Assembly: GCA_020310875.1 (NCBI GenBank)
Contig: CM035412.1
Coordinates: 131,770,874-131,834,873 of the forward strand
Length of the DNA: 64,000 nucleotides
Direction: 5' to 3'
From: Ceratopteris richardii
Lineage: Eukaryota > Streptophyta > Polypodiopsida > Polypodiales > Pteridaceae
Under the pieces are notes generated by a model. The model was given only the letters and a program-made list of their open reading frames with translations, had not been told where the DNA came from and did not search any database. The position numbers and the translations under genes were made by a program. Below are positions 34,601-43,889 of the stretch, piece after piece (the first letter of the stretch is position 1; every line of letters begins with the position of its first letter).

Positions 34601-37326
34601 TGTTCCCCGTAAATAGATGGGATGTCTTGTGGGAATTGGTCGTGTGCATCATCCACAAGTTCAAAGGGAGGGGCGACTTCACTTTCGTTATCCCATTTGT
34701 CTTCTTGAATCTCTCGTAGGAAGTCTGGTGCAAACCGATTCATAGAAGAAGAAGTGTCTGGCTCCGTAGAATTAGGCGCATAAGCAACCTGGGAAGGAGG
34801 GCTTATTCTATCGTTGGCTCTCTCCTCGTTCTCATAGATGGCTGGAGCACAAGCTTCCTGGGGAGGGTTACTTATTCTATTACTTTTCCGAACAGGCTCA
34901 TACGCTTCCTGAGAAGGAATGTAGGCAACCTGTGGAGGTACGCAAGCTTTCGAGGGTGGCTCATGTGCCTTTTGGGGGGGAAGATAAGCTTCTTGAGGAG
35001 GCACATGGGCTTCCTGAAGAGGCTTGCTTATCCGTTCTCTTGCCCTTTCCTTTCTTTGAGGGGCAGATTCCTTTTCTGATTGTGCAATTAGCCTCTCTAT
35101 TCTTTCTAAGGAGGGGAAGTTGTCTGGTTTAGTGGAATTGGCCACATAAACTTCCGATGGGGGATGGTTCATGTTTTTGCTTGCTTTATCTTTTTCTTGA
35201 TTTTTTTCTTCCTTGGAAGATCTTGCAATTATTCCCTCTAACTTCTCTAGGAATCCATCCAAGTGTAATTGCGTCTTGGCTGAGCCCGAGTAATTGAAAA
35301 GGCGACTGGCTTCAAACATAGACTGAGCCAATGCGACCATTTTCGCGCACAGCTTGGTTCTTTCTATCTCCAGGTCAGCTCTGGGATAGCACTTGTCATG
35401 ATCCGTGACGTTTGGCCCTTCTTGGATTCTGGCCTGATATGCCTTAAGCATCATGTCTATGTCTTCAGGAGTGGGATCAGCTAATACTGATCCTGTTTGG
35501 GGTGGTGGGTGGGTTACGTGGGGTGTCTTAGAGGGTGGAGGGATGGAGGGTGATGGGGATGGTAGCGGTGGGAATGTGTGAGAGTGCGGTTGAGCTGTGA
35601 TCTCTATGATTTTAGCCTTGGTTTCTCGTAGACTTTCCTCAAGTTCACTCATCTTCTTTGCCCATTGCCTTTTCATGCGTTCGCGGCTATCTCTCCAAGC
35701 TCTTGTTCTCTTTTTATTTTGGCTCTCAGTATCGCTAGCGTCTGGGCTCTTTTCCTTGCCTACCCCTTGGTTTTGCTTCACTGCTTGAGCTCTCGTGACT
35801 ACCTGTACGGGTGCAGTGGAAGTAATACTTCCGCTGGAATCTACCACTAACTCAATAACGTTGATGGGCGTGATTTTTGGCATATTATTGGGGTTCTTTG
35901 GACAATCTCGTAAGAGATGCTCTTTTCCACAATCTTGGCAAAAGCCTTGGATCGTCACTGACTGGTTTTGTGTAAGTGGAGGTAAGGGGCAATCACGAAT
36001 GAAGTGATCTCCTTGGCATCTGTAGCACGGTCCTCTTGGGAATGGAGGTCTTACTTGCCTAGATTGAGGCCTAGGATTGGGGTTTGCATACATGACGTTC
36101 GTGTAATCTGACTCGCAACTAGGTTCGTTTGTCTCTTCGCTATAATAGGACTCACCATGCTCAGGAGACTGCATGTAGTAGGCCTGGGGGCTATCAACAT
36201 GTGTAGAATCAAAGCTATGGTCACTCGGGTCACTTTCAGAAAGCAAGGATGTTACAGGGACTATAGCTCTATTCAGGTTCTCTTCTGCAGTAGTATACTT
36301 TACCGGAATCACATTAGCTGGGGCTGGGGGTTGTTGTGCTAGCACAGGCTGAGGCCTTTGTTGGTTTTGATATTGAGGTTGGAAATTTTGTTGTGGCCTG
36401 CCATATGGTTGTGGAGGGTACGGGTTCTGGTATCTTCCCTGCTGAGGGTATGGCTGAGGGTGGGGTTGCCTAACTGCCTGCTTGTTGTATGGGCAATCTT
36501 GTGCGGTGTGATTGGTGTATCTCCGTTCTATGGTGCAGTACTGGCTACTAGGATTTACTTGGGGCTGAGCCATAATGGGGCAGGCATTCGCCATGTGGTC
36601 ACCACCACAAGTGTAGCACCTTTTCACAGGGGCAAACCTTGGGATTTGTTTACTAGTTACCCCTAATTTCTGAGCTACTTTCTCTGCGAGTTCCTCAATT
36701 GATGTGGATTGCGTGGAAGAGTGACTAGATGCACTATCTGAATCTTTGTAGATTTTGGAAAGCTCTAGTTCTTCCCCTAGGTTATCTTCAATGTCAATGC
36801 ACATGCGTACACACTCTTCTATAGTCCTAGGGTCTTTCAGATACACATAGGATCTCAATTTCGTACTCAGCAATCCATCAAGGAATAAGGCTACTTGTTT
36901 GGCAGATGTGGGTAGCTCCGAAACAGGACATCTTTCAAGGTATTGCCTAAATCTTCTTCCTGCAAGTCTCACAGTCTCTTGAGGGGTTTGCTTGAAGCTG
37001 TGAATCAGTGAGGAGGTATTGTGTCTTATGCCACTCTTGGAGAATTCAATAATAAATGCTTCTAGGAGTTGGTCTATGCTCCTGAACTGGCGCTCATCCA
37101 ATGGCTGAAACCATGTAAGTGCTGTGTTCCTAAGGGTTAGACCGAAGGCATTGTACTGTGTGAATAGATCCTCCACTTGTTCAGCTCTCAAGACTTGCTT
37201 GAACTCCGCCACATGATCATAGGGATCTCCTGTGCCATCAAAGTAATTCTTCATGGACTTAACTAGCTGAGTCGGTCTCAGAGTTCTTGCGTGCTCTCTA
37301 GGTCTCGGCAGAGGGAATCCATCCAC
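31618..37326 (-). CDS. Gag-protease-RT-RNase H polyprotein of the gypsy element
   Basis: An intact 1902-codon frame. Gag (residues 1-230) has a retrotransposon-gag fold with LTWFQPL-like sequence near 70-76. Three zinc knuckles of CX2CX3HX4C spacing lie at 237-249, 434-446 and 463-475. A Pro-rich repeat region (VPPQEAY-like units) lies near 800-870. Protease: AILDSGAGVA (Asp about 1045) and MILGRPF. RT: about 1470-1700 with FLDGFSGYNQ, MPFGLTNAPATF and YVDD near 1617. RNase H: HVDAS near 1759-1763, then FFTDHQALLY. The start overlaps ORF1 by 49 nt; the stop is a TAG in frame with the integrase. Domain order and motifs are those of Ty3/gypsy. Confidence 0.95.
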   Translation of the reverse strand: MDGFPLPRPREHARTLRPTQLVKSMKNYFDGTGDPYDHVAEFKQVLRAEQVEDLFTQYNAFGLTLRNTALTWFQPLDERQFRSIDQLLEAFIIEFSKSGIRHNTSSLIHSFKQTPQETVRLAGRRFRQYLERCPVSELPTSAKQVALFLDGLLSTKLRSYVYLKDPRTIEECVRMCIDIEDNLGEELELSKIYKDSDSASSHSSTQSTSIEELAEKVAQKLGVTSKQIPRFAPVKRCYTCGGDHMANACPIMAQPQVNPSSQYCTIERRYTNHTAQDCPYNKQAVRQPHPQPYPQQGRYQNPYPPQPYGRPQQNFQPQYQNQQRPQPVLAQQPPAPANVIPVKYTTAEENLNRAIVPVTSLLSESDPSDHSFDSTHVDSPQAYYMQSPEHGESYYSEETNEPSCESDYTNVMYANPNPRPQSRQVRPPFPRGPCYRCQGDHFIRDCPLPPLTQNQSVTIQGFCQDCGKEHLLRDCPKNPNNMPKITPINVIELVVDSSGSITSTAPVQVVTRAQAVKQNQGVGKEKSPDASDTESQNKKRTRAWRDSRERMKRQWAKKMSELEESLRETKAKIIEITAQPHSHTFPPLPSPSPSIPPPSKTPHVTHPPPQTGSVLADPTPEDIDMMLKAYQARIQEGPNVTDHDKCYPRADLEIERTKLCAKMVALAQSMFEASRLFNYSGSAKTQLHLDGFLEKLEGIIARSSKEEKNQEKDKASKNMNHPPSEVYVANSTKPDNFPSLERIERLIAQSEKESAPQRKERARERISKPLQEAHVPPQEAYLPPQKAHEPPSKACVPPQVAYIPSQEAYEPVRKSNRISNPPQEACAPAIYENEERANDRISPPSQVAYAPNSTEPDTSSSMNRFAPDFLREIQEDKWDNESEVAPPFELVDDAHDQFPQDIPSIYGEHESTQSHERLDFESNSIQELPHFTGPWEAKSTCMRTPTVMVRNEDSVIPRNTEVVKNANVQCNLKLEELLRVRPELWKHVAKQVPEIAKPRSQVGSHRTVPEIPLDKIGDMCEGEEGNTYLPITYQEYTTKAILDSGAGVAIATTSLWKRWGKPALRPTRMKLQMADGHIERPLGLLEGITLTTCGVKFEHTFAICDFSKNHAYEMILGRPFMRQLQVVQDWGTNSLYLQHLGVTTKVNLKDYSHRDVPPIQWNPIHRAKDDTESVHSIGSGSSWMHEDTHLWMCKVAVEEEKREKAREVGAKETHRSIQDPAYAPVVFPDEEFEPHGWAEILATMDVAINEEQWTPHCDEDGYDISVFSIEPIMGEAVLEECEPSPDAFEDASDSDLESIIMDPPFASDEEYFHEVEFQPQRHGEVTTNVRLATHVTPKEEGKKRKKREALPKEEESLFEVPENFKKYEIDDRRVMIRMPKREAQSGEAYDNKETTKKIVVALEEGEERCTYIGHDLTEEEEHELIALLREYRDVFAWSYKDLKGVDPDICSHTIPMTSDAKPSKQKPYTCNDNYAAKIKEEIDRLVEAGFIYEIEHTEWVSPIVVVPKKNGKLRVCINLKKVNAATIRDNYPLPITEHLLERVAGKEVYSFLDGFSGYNQVAIAPEDQHKTAFATEWGIFAFRVMPFGLTNAPATFQRLMCHVFKEFLRKSLEVYVDDLCAHSNIRQTHIPELRQIFDKCREYQVCLNPEKCVFMVRQGKILGHIVSKNGISTDEEKVRAIAELPRPKNVKEVQAFMGHCGYYRRFIHMYAVIAKPMYGLLTNFEWTDECENSFQELKRRLCSAPILTTPDWNKPFHVHVDASNYAIGCVLAQPTGEGNMDLPIAYASRQLNAAERNYTTTEREGLGMVYAVKKFRHYLLANKFKFFTDHQALLYLVNKPCNTGRLVRWFLLLMEYDFEVVVRKGRTHLRADHLSRLTSGEAPQGVSDDLPDAYLFNLEVVP

Positions 37327-38288
37327 ATTCTTTGGTTCCTGTGAGCTCTAAGCACCTCAGGTTCTACCCTATTTGTCTCCGTCCTCGTTCTTTCTCTGCT
37401 CACTGGATTGGCAAAGCTTACTTCTGGTCTATCTCTACTTCTGTCCCTTTGCATTCCATGAGCTTGGGATGTTCCAGCCCCAGGGTGACCATAGGATACA
37501 TTTGATCTTGGTTGGGGGAAAATGAATTCACCCTTCCAAGTGTAAGCATGCCTATCATTTTCCGTAACCGCAAAGATCCGTTCTGAAGTGTGATCTAAGT
37601 AGGTCACTCTGCCTGGACTATCAGGATCCTTAAACTCGTAGATCATGATATTTCCTATATCAATTGGCTGATTAGATTTATACCTCCAAAAGGCTTCGTC
37701 AGTTTCTCGATTGAGGAGCAACTCTATGCTCTTGTTATCTTGGGGAACCCACTCAGGTGTGATAATCCTAGTGAGAACAGATTTGCCTCGAGGGGTTCTA
37801 GGTTCTACACCCATGTTTCCTTGTTCCAAGTCACCTAAGTCCGCTTCGGAGATTACATTCCCAAATTCATCTGTCCTATCTGGGTGACTGGTGACTACGT
37901 ATATGGTTCCTTCTTTGTCCAGGTATGCACCGTTTTCAAACTTGACAGCTGGGTGCTCTAGTCCTATGGATTGGTCAGGGTTTTTAATCTGGACCACGGA
38001 TCTTCCTAGGCCGTCCTCATAGATGCTAGCACCTAATCGGTTGGTCCTAAGGTATTCCAACTGTGTTTTGTAAGGGCCTTCTACCCTGTGCAAGTAAGGC
38101 ACTCCTGAACTTCCTGTAGGTCTGTCCATGCCTTGAGACATCTCTGACTCACTGGTTTCAGAGCTAGGGTAGTACGAGTGGTGGCTCAACTGCTGGGCCC
38201 AAGACCTAGCAGTGTGGTTAACACTGGCCTCTGATGATCTGAGGCTTTGTCTCTCCCTTACTAGATGTCGTCCTGATCTAAGGTTCAT
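37278..38288 (-). CDS. 336-aa ORF1 upstream of gag, unknown function
   Basis: It is the first frame after the leader. It is hydrophilic and Arg-rich at both ends (MNLRSGRHLVRERQ at the start, RDRSRDRPE near 290), with a central region of beta-type sequence (YLDKEGTIYVVTSH; MIYEFKDPDSPGRVTYLD). No retroviral domain is recognisable. Ogre/Tat elements also carry an extra ORF before gag, so position supports a related accessory role. It overlaps gag-pol by 49 nt; a -1 shift would join the frames, but I see no convincing slippery heptamer. Confidence 0.8.
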   Translation of the reverse strand: MNLRSGRHLVRERQSLRSSEASVNHTARSWAQQLSHHSYYPSSETSESEMSQGMDRPTGSSGVPYLHRVEGPYKTQLEYLRTNRLGASIYEDGLGRSVVQIKNPDQSIGLEHPAVKFENGAYLDKEGTIYVVTSHPDRTDEFGNVISEADLGDLEQGNMGVEPRTPRGKSVLTRIITPEWVPQDNKSIELLLNRETDEAFWRYKSNQPIDIGNIMIYEFKDPDSPGRVTYLDHTSERIFAVTENDRHAYTWKGEFIFPQPRSNVSYGHPGAGTSQAHGMQRDRSRDRPEVSFANPVSRERTRTETNRVEPEVLRAHRNQRMWMDSLCRDLESTQEL

Positions 38289-39180
38289 ATGCCTATCTAA
38301 GTAGCACAGTTCTTTGCCCAGAGTACAACCTCGTTGCTGGTTATTTTATATTAGTCGCTTGGTTCTTTTTAGTTATTTTATCGTGTTTAAGGTCTTGTCT
38401 GATATCACGTCGTCAGGAATATTTGAATGTTGTTTCGCACTTACAGTTGATCGTTCCACGTTAAGTTCTTTCCCTTTAAAATTCTCGACAGTACAAGGAT
38501 TATGCCCTTAGCTTGAGCTTGAAAGTTTAGGTATGCTTCAACTTGATAGTTGCTTATCGTCGCCCTGACTTACTCCTACTTCTAATCGTTCTTAGCCTAA
38601 GCTAGGAATTGACGAAGAGGAGTTGAGAGTATTCCGACCTTTCTTGTTGAATCTTGCTCTTTAGTGCTCGAGAAGTTGATTCTCAAGCTTGCCCAAAACC
38701 CTTGCTTGGACGCTCTCAATTGCTTCTCAATAGACCTGCATAAGTCCCAAGATTAGCTCCAAGTAGAACTTTCAATTGACAGACAATTTATTTCAGACAC
38801 TTTTTTAATGACCCTTGTTCCCCCTTTTGTATTGCTAGAAATTTCCTCTAGAGCTCCCTTGGTGTTTCTACCCCTCTGTGTGTCAACTTCCAAATATCCT
38901 ATCTGAAAATCAACGCGTTATTCTTATAAAAAACAGTTGAGGGCGTGTAGTATATGCCACGAGCTTTCCGACAAGCCCTAGAGCTCAGAAAATGGATTTC
39001 GTATGAAAAAGTTATGACCGTTCAGGGTTTAGGGGGTTAACTTAGACAAACAGAACCTTTCAGGGTTCTAATGCATTTTTCTAAGGCCTTTGCAAGTGTA
39101 TGAGTATTTGAGAGTGCAACTAAGCCCAAAGTTTAGCCTAAATTTCCAAAAAATTTACCCCCTTAATTTTTGCCGAAAAT

Positions 39181-39914
39181 GTCTGTCTGTCGCGATAGAC
39201 GGTGTCTGTCGCGATAGACACAAACTATCGTGGGGGCTGTCTGTCGCGATAGACGGTGTCTGTCGCGATAGACGGTGTCTGTCGCGATAGACGGTGTCTA
39301 TCACGGAATTTTGGTCTGTCGCGATAGACGGTGTCTGTCGCGATAGACGGGGTCTATCGTGGATTTCTGTCTGTCTGTCGTCTGTCGTGATTTGGTCTGT
39401 CGCGATAGACGGTGTCTATCGTGGAATTTTGGTCTGTCGCGATAGACGGTGTCTGTCGCGATAGACGATGTCTGTCGCGATAGACGGTGTCTATCGTGGA
39501 ATTTTGGTTTGTCGCGATAGACAGTGTCTGTCGCGATAGACTCTGTCTTTCGCGATAGACGGTGTCTGTCGCGATAGACGGGGTCTATCGTGGATTTCTG
39601 TCTGTCGCGATAGACGGTGTCTGTCGCGATAGACGCTGTCTGTCGTGGAATTTCGGTCTGTCGCGATAGACGGTGTCTGTCGCGGAATTTCGGTCTGTCG
39701 CGATAGACGGTGTCTGTCGCGATAGACGCTGTCTGTCGTGGGTCTCTGTCTGTCGCGATAGACGATGTCTGTCGCGGAATTTCGGTCTGTCGCGATAGAC
39801 GGTGTTTGTCGCGATAGAGGCTGTCTGTCGTGGGTCTCTGTCTGTCGCGATAGACGGTGTCTGTCGCGATAGACAGTGTCTGTCGCGATAGACGGTGTCT
39901 GTCGCGATAGACTG
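39181..39914. repeat. minisatellite, about 19-bp palindromic unit TGTCTGTCGCGATAGACGG
   Basis: I count about 27 copies of the core CGCGATAG in 734 bp. Most are arranged as pairs separated by variants such as gtctatcgtggaatttt. The unit is a near-palindrome (GTCTGTCGCGATAGAC differs from its reverse complement by one base pair) centred on TCGCGA. Tandem repeats in untranslated regions are typical of Tat/Ogre elements. It is not a CRISPR array: the unit is internally symmetric and there are no unique spacers. Confidence 0.93.
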
Positions 39915-40010
39915 AAAAAACGCAAATTTTTGAGAAACTTCTAGTGATTTAGAGTGCCCTAATGGTGTAGGTTACCGTGCTAAACATGCATTCACAAAAT
40001 TTTAAGTTTT

Positions 40011-40032
40011 TCTGTCTGTCGCGACAGACAGA
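40011..40032. other. perfect 22-bp palindrome related to the minisatellite unit
   Basis: It is centred on TCGCGA with arms TCTGTCTG / CAGACAGA, fully self-complementary. It lies 100 bp outside the array and looks like the symmetric parent of the array unit. Confidence 0.8.
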
Positions 40033-40398
40033 GGTCGTCGTCCCGGGACCTATGCAGAGCCTGTCGTACCTGCGCACACTGCTGGAGGAGGTGGTACAGC
40101 AAGTTCCTGCAGCAAAAACTCAAAAACACACCAAAAACAGATAGCATGCAAGCTCTCTCTCGCTCTCTCTCACAATGAAATGAGGGAAATGAGGTGGGGG
40201 GTGTAATATGACCAAAAAACTGAAATTTTTTGTGGAGATGGAGATGGAGGTGGGAGATGGTGGAGATGATGATGGTGATGATGGTGATGCGAAAGTAAGG
40301 AAAAAATGAAGGAAAATTAAGAGAAGGAAGGATGTTACCTATAACTCCAATGTCTCAACTCGACGTCTTACCATCACACGCTCGTCCTCGAAGCTCTC

Positions 40399-40416
40399 TC
40401 CCCGGCAACGGCGCCA
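40399..40416 (-). other. primer binding site, tRNA-Asp
   Basis: The plus strand tccccggcaacggcgcca equals the last 18 nt (with CCA) of plant tRNA-Asp(GTC) as I know it. On the minus strand TGGCGCCGTTGCCGGGGA begins shortly after the 5' LTR. Asp primer sites are known from Athila/Tat-type gypsy elements. Confidence 0.88.
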
Positions 40417-40423
40417 AATTTGG

Positions 40424-41012
40424 TGTCACTCTAGCACAATGGTGAGTACCAACGTGAGAAGATTCACCTCGTAATTGTCAATCCGTGGAGACATGAGGAC
40501 TAGTATGAAGACTATGAGCAAGTGAAGGCACAAGTGCGTGAGTGAGAAGCACACAAGCATGCACCCACATACGCACACACGCGCACACAAGCAAGAACAA
40601 GGAGAGGAACAATGGAGTTCTTTGCATTCATCAAAAGGTCTCTTACATAAGTTCAATTCACAAACAATCTAACCCCAAAAATGAGCTCTCTAGCTCTTTT
40701 TATAGTTTTTTGACTAGTTTTGGCCCTGTCCAGACCTAGTGTCCGGCCTAGTTAAAAATTAGGTTCCAGGGCTTATTTGAGGGTCCAAACGAAGTCTAAA
40801 AATTATGAAAATTGGTACGATGGTACTTCTAATACTCCTCAAGCTCGAGGACTCCTTGGCTTGCACAAAATGGAGTCTATTCTACCAAAAACGGGATTTA
40901 CAATGTTTGTGTAGTGATCAAAATCACTTGAGTTGTACATAATCCATGGAAAAAATGATTTGGCCTTGTTGCCGTATTGTGCATGACTCCTCTGTTGCTT
41001 TGTATGCCAACA
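40424..41012 (-). repeat. gypsy 5' LTR (589 bp)
   Basis: It is the promoter-bearing LTR of the minus-strand element. Its sequence is nearly identical to 23578-24166. Confidence 0.96.
40697..40705 (-). promoter_or_regulatory. TATA box of the gypsy 5' LTR
   Basis: The minus strand reads CTATAAAAAGAGC, a canonical plant TATA box in mid-LTR, conserved in the other LTR at 23851-23859. Transcription would run towards lower coordinates. Confidence 0.7.
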
Positions 41013-41017
41013 GACAC

Positions 41018-41555
41018 TATTGTCACTTGATGGAGGTTACTTGATTTGGGATCTTATACCATCATTTGTATACTGTGTAACATGCCCATCAGGTGGGATG
41101 TATAGTTTATATACCTATACTCAGGTATTCTTTATCATTCTTCATTTTCCTCCCATAGTTACTTTGGCCAGATTGGCCGTTAGTGAGAGATTGTTATCGT
41201 TACTGTCCATGTGAAAGGCCAAATGGCCACGGACACTTTTGTATATGTTCTTTAATAAAACATATAGTGGCCTGGTCAGCCATAGACTGTAAGTTTGACT
41301 ACATTTGTAACACCTAAGAAGTATGTGCTCGTGCTCCATGTGTACTGTGTTTTTCTGTGTATTTTGTAGCCTCTATGCAGAGTACCATGTGTCATGCTTG
41401 GAGCTCAGTTTTCTAGTTCGAGGATATCGTCATGGTGATCTCAAGAAGGAGAGCACATTGTGGTGCGTCTCCATCAAAATACTTCAAATAGAAGTCAATC
41501 TCGATGGAGTAACTTTTTATCTAGGTTTGACTTTATCATCACATACTGTCTAGGA
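41018..41555 (+). repeat. copia 3' end plus LTR fragment
   Basis: It continues the copia remnant of 23390-23577 across the gypsy insertion. From about 41190 it resembles, inverted, 51110-51540 (ccatgtgaaaggccaaatgg, then ctttaataaaacatatag) and the scrap at 5391-5464, so it is an LTR of the copia C family. Its outer boundaries are not resolved. Confidence 0.65.
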
Positions 41556-43191
41556 TGTCGATAATGTCAATCAAATGCCTTGTCAAGAAGATCTTACCTT
41601 GCACCAAAGAAACATGAAGAGGCCTTTGATCAACAAGAGATTGTATTACTCAAGCCTGAGCATTTCCAATTAGCACCTATCTCTTCAAGCCATCATGAAG
41701 ATTCAGCCTTGAATCATTTTATGTATGAGACTCTACCACAAGATTAATTGTTTTTTAATGTTAAGCAGAAAACTCAAGAAGGAAAAGTCCAAGAAGTAAA
41801 TGAATTTCAAGAAAAGGATGGGTTACTATTCTATAAGAACATATTTTATGTCCCTCTAGGAAATCCCAGGATCCAGTACTTCAACAATGTCATTACAACC
41901 TTGTAGTAGGACATTTTGGAGTGAATAAAATAATAGAGCCCATATCAAGGGATTTTCAATGGCCTCAAATGTGGAAGGAAGTCAAAGAATATATAAAAAC
42001 ATGTGAAACTTGCAATAGATCTAAGGTACCGTGACATAAACCTCATGGCCTCTTGCAACCTTTACCTATTCGAGAAAGGTCATGGGCTTCATTATCTATG
42101 GATTTCATCACAAATCTACCAAAGGCAGATAAGTATCATGCCATTCTTTTTATAGTGGATAGATTTACAAAGATGGCACACTTCATTCCAACTACCAAGG
42201 CAATCACAAGTGCAGCCACTGCTAGAATTTTTCTCAGATACATTTTTAGGCTTCATGGATTGCATGATGATATTGTCAGTGATCAAGGTCCGCAATTCAT
42301 ATACAACTTTTGGAATAGTCTTTGCAAGCTCCTTGGTGTTCAAGTTAAACTATCTATGGCCAATCATCCATAGACTGATGGACAAATAGAACGGATGAAT
42401 CAAGTCCTAGAACAATATCTCTGTTGCACCATCAACCATCATCAAAATGATTGGTTTCAGCTTTTACCCTTTGCAGAGTTTTCCTATAACAATAGTGTTC
42501 ATACATCTACCAAGCAGACTCTCTTCTTTGCAAATTATGGACAACATCCAAGGATGGATATATAACTCTCAAATCATTTCAAGAACCCAGCTGCCAAAGA
42601 TAAGGCCCAGTATCTCATGGATATTCACAAGAACTCAAGGAAGAGATTCATAGAGCTCAAGAACAATATAAGTATTATGCATATCAGCATCGTGTTCAAA
42701 ATCCATCCTATCACATTGGGGATAAAGTGTGGTTACCTAGAAATAATTTGCAAACTTTGAGGCCTTGTGCAAAGCTAGACCATCAAAGATTTGGTCCATT
42801 CACCATCTTGGCCAAGATTAATCCAGTCACTTTCAAGCTCCTATTACCAAGTACCATGAGAATACATCCAATTTTCCATGTACATATGTTGGAACCATAT
42901 CAAATTTCACAATTGAGGGAGGAGAGACCTAGTCCTTCACCACCTATTGAGATTGATGATCATGAAGAATTCGAAGTCGAGCATGTCCTAGATTCAAGAA
43001 TATCTAGAGGAAGATTGGAGTACCTTGTTCATTCGAAAGGGTATGACATCAGTGATCACATTTGGGAATCTGTAGAGAACCTTCATAGAGCACCAATTAA
43101 GGTTCAAGAATTTCATAGGAAAAATCCAATGAAGCCAAGACCAAAGATCACGATCGCTTCTCGTGGAACTCGTCGCTCGAGAGGGAGGTGA
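41556..43191 (+). pseudogene. chromovirus gypsy integrase-chromodomain remnant
   Basis: The HHCC motif (HYNLVVGHFG to TCETC, about 41890-42015) is followed by the integrase core (SMDFITNLPK near 42095, VSDQGPQF near 42280, DGQIERMN near 42380) with stops and frameshifts. The frame 42727-43191 is open and carries the C-terminal region (HPIFHVHMLEPY) and a chromodomain (VEHVLDSRI, then YLVHSKGY and HIWESVENL). The chromodomain assigns it to plant chromoviruses. RT is missing here. Confidence 0.88.
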
Positions 43192-43889
43192 TGCCATGGA
43201 AAAGGGAAACCATCCTAAACCTTAGATCCCATGTGTTTTTTATATCTCATGATTGGTTCAAAATTTGGAGAAACCAATGCTTCCATTGCATTTGGAATGT
43301 GCCAAAATCCTAATATTGACTTTCTTCTTGCTTGATTCTGACATCCAAATATTATGTCTCCAATTGATGACATCATCAATTTGTAATCACCTTTGATGAA
43401 CCACCCTTGAAAACCTATATAAGGAGCGGTTGGCCACATACATACTCAGTCTTTTCAATACCTGTCTTTGGAGCTCAAGGAGTCATGATCACCTAGTAAG
43501 TACTTTCGAAGTTCCAATTCTAGTTCCAGTTCTTGTCTTGTTCCTTGTTCTAGTCCTGATTATTCTAGTTCTTGAACATCTATCCTTTTCCTCTTGTAAT
43601 CTCATAGTACGAGATCTTGTTTGGTTATATCTTATATCTAGTTCATATCCCTGAAGGGAGTTCTTGTAATCAAGAGATCTTGCTTCATACCTACAATCTT
43701 GGGTTGTGGGATCTTTTGTATCATCTCTAGTTGAGTTATCCATACCTATCAGTCCTCGGTTGTGGGAATTCTTGTATCAGTTTTTTATTCTTATATTATT
43801 TCCCTAAGTGGTTGATCTTGTAATCGAAATTGTAATTCTAAAATCTTGTCTAGTCTAGTCAGAGGGCACAATCTAGTGATCTTGTAACA
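43192..43889 (+). repeat. chromovirus 3' LTR (698 bp)
   Basis: It follows the purine tract gagagggaggtga, starts TGCCATGGA and ends TTGTAACA. It matches 62700-63401 along its length, including the TATA box cctatataagga near 43416. It abuts copia C gag at 43890. Confidence 0.82.

Larger units (their letters stand above)
38289..40398 (-). other. long untranslated leader of the gypsy element
   Basis: 2.1 kb between the primer site and ORF1, with no coding frame that is not repeat translation. It holds the minisatellite (39181-39914), a perfect palindrome (40011-40032), a CT-rich stretch (40150-40180) and a GATGGT-type run (40235-40300). Packaging and splice-donor signals would be expected here but cannot be named from sequence. 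Confidence 0.75.
23578..41012 (-). mobile_element. 17.4-kb Ty3/gypsy retrotransposon, near-intact, Tat/Athila-like
   Basis: The element is complete. Its 589-bp LTRs (23578-24166, 40424-41012) differ at three positions by my comparison, all transitions; the target duplication is gacac (23573-23577 and 41013-41017); the tRNA-Asp primer site is at 40399-40416 and the purine tract at 24167-24177. Minus-strand order: leader with minisatellite, ORF1 (336 aa), Gag-PR-RT-RH (1902 aa), integrase (564 aa), second-protease ORF (411 aa), coiled-coil ORF (1425 aa). RT before integrase makes it Ty3/gypsy. No chromodomain is seen, and the Asp primer, size, extra ORFs and leader repeats resemble non-chromovirus Tat/Athila/Ogre elements. 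Exact lineage needs an RT tree. Confidence 0.95.

Noticed and set aside
39181..39914. CRISPR-like array
   Set aside because: Units are palindromic tandem repeats without unique spacers, lying in the leader of a plant gypsy element.
39491..39925. 144-codon minus-strand frame rich in RDRHRLSRQ
   Set aside because: It is only the translation of the minisatellite.
40011..40032. Restriction or transcription-factor operator
   Set aside because: It is best explained as a relative of the nearby minisatellite unit.
4838..43191. One gypsy element split between 4838-5397 and 41556-43191
   Set aside because: The pieces are in the right order, but no target duplication or continuous junction supports a single origin across 36 kb.
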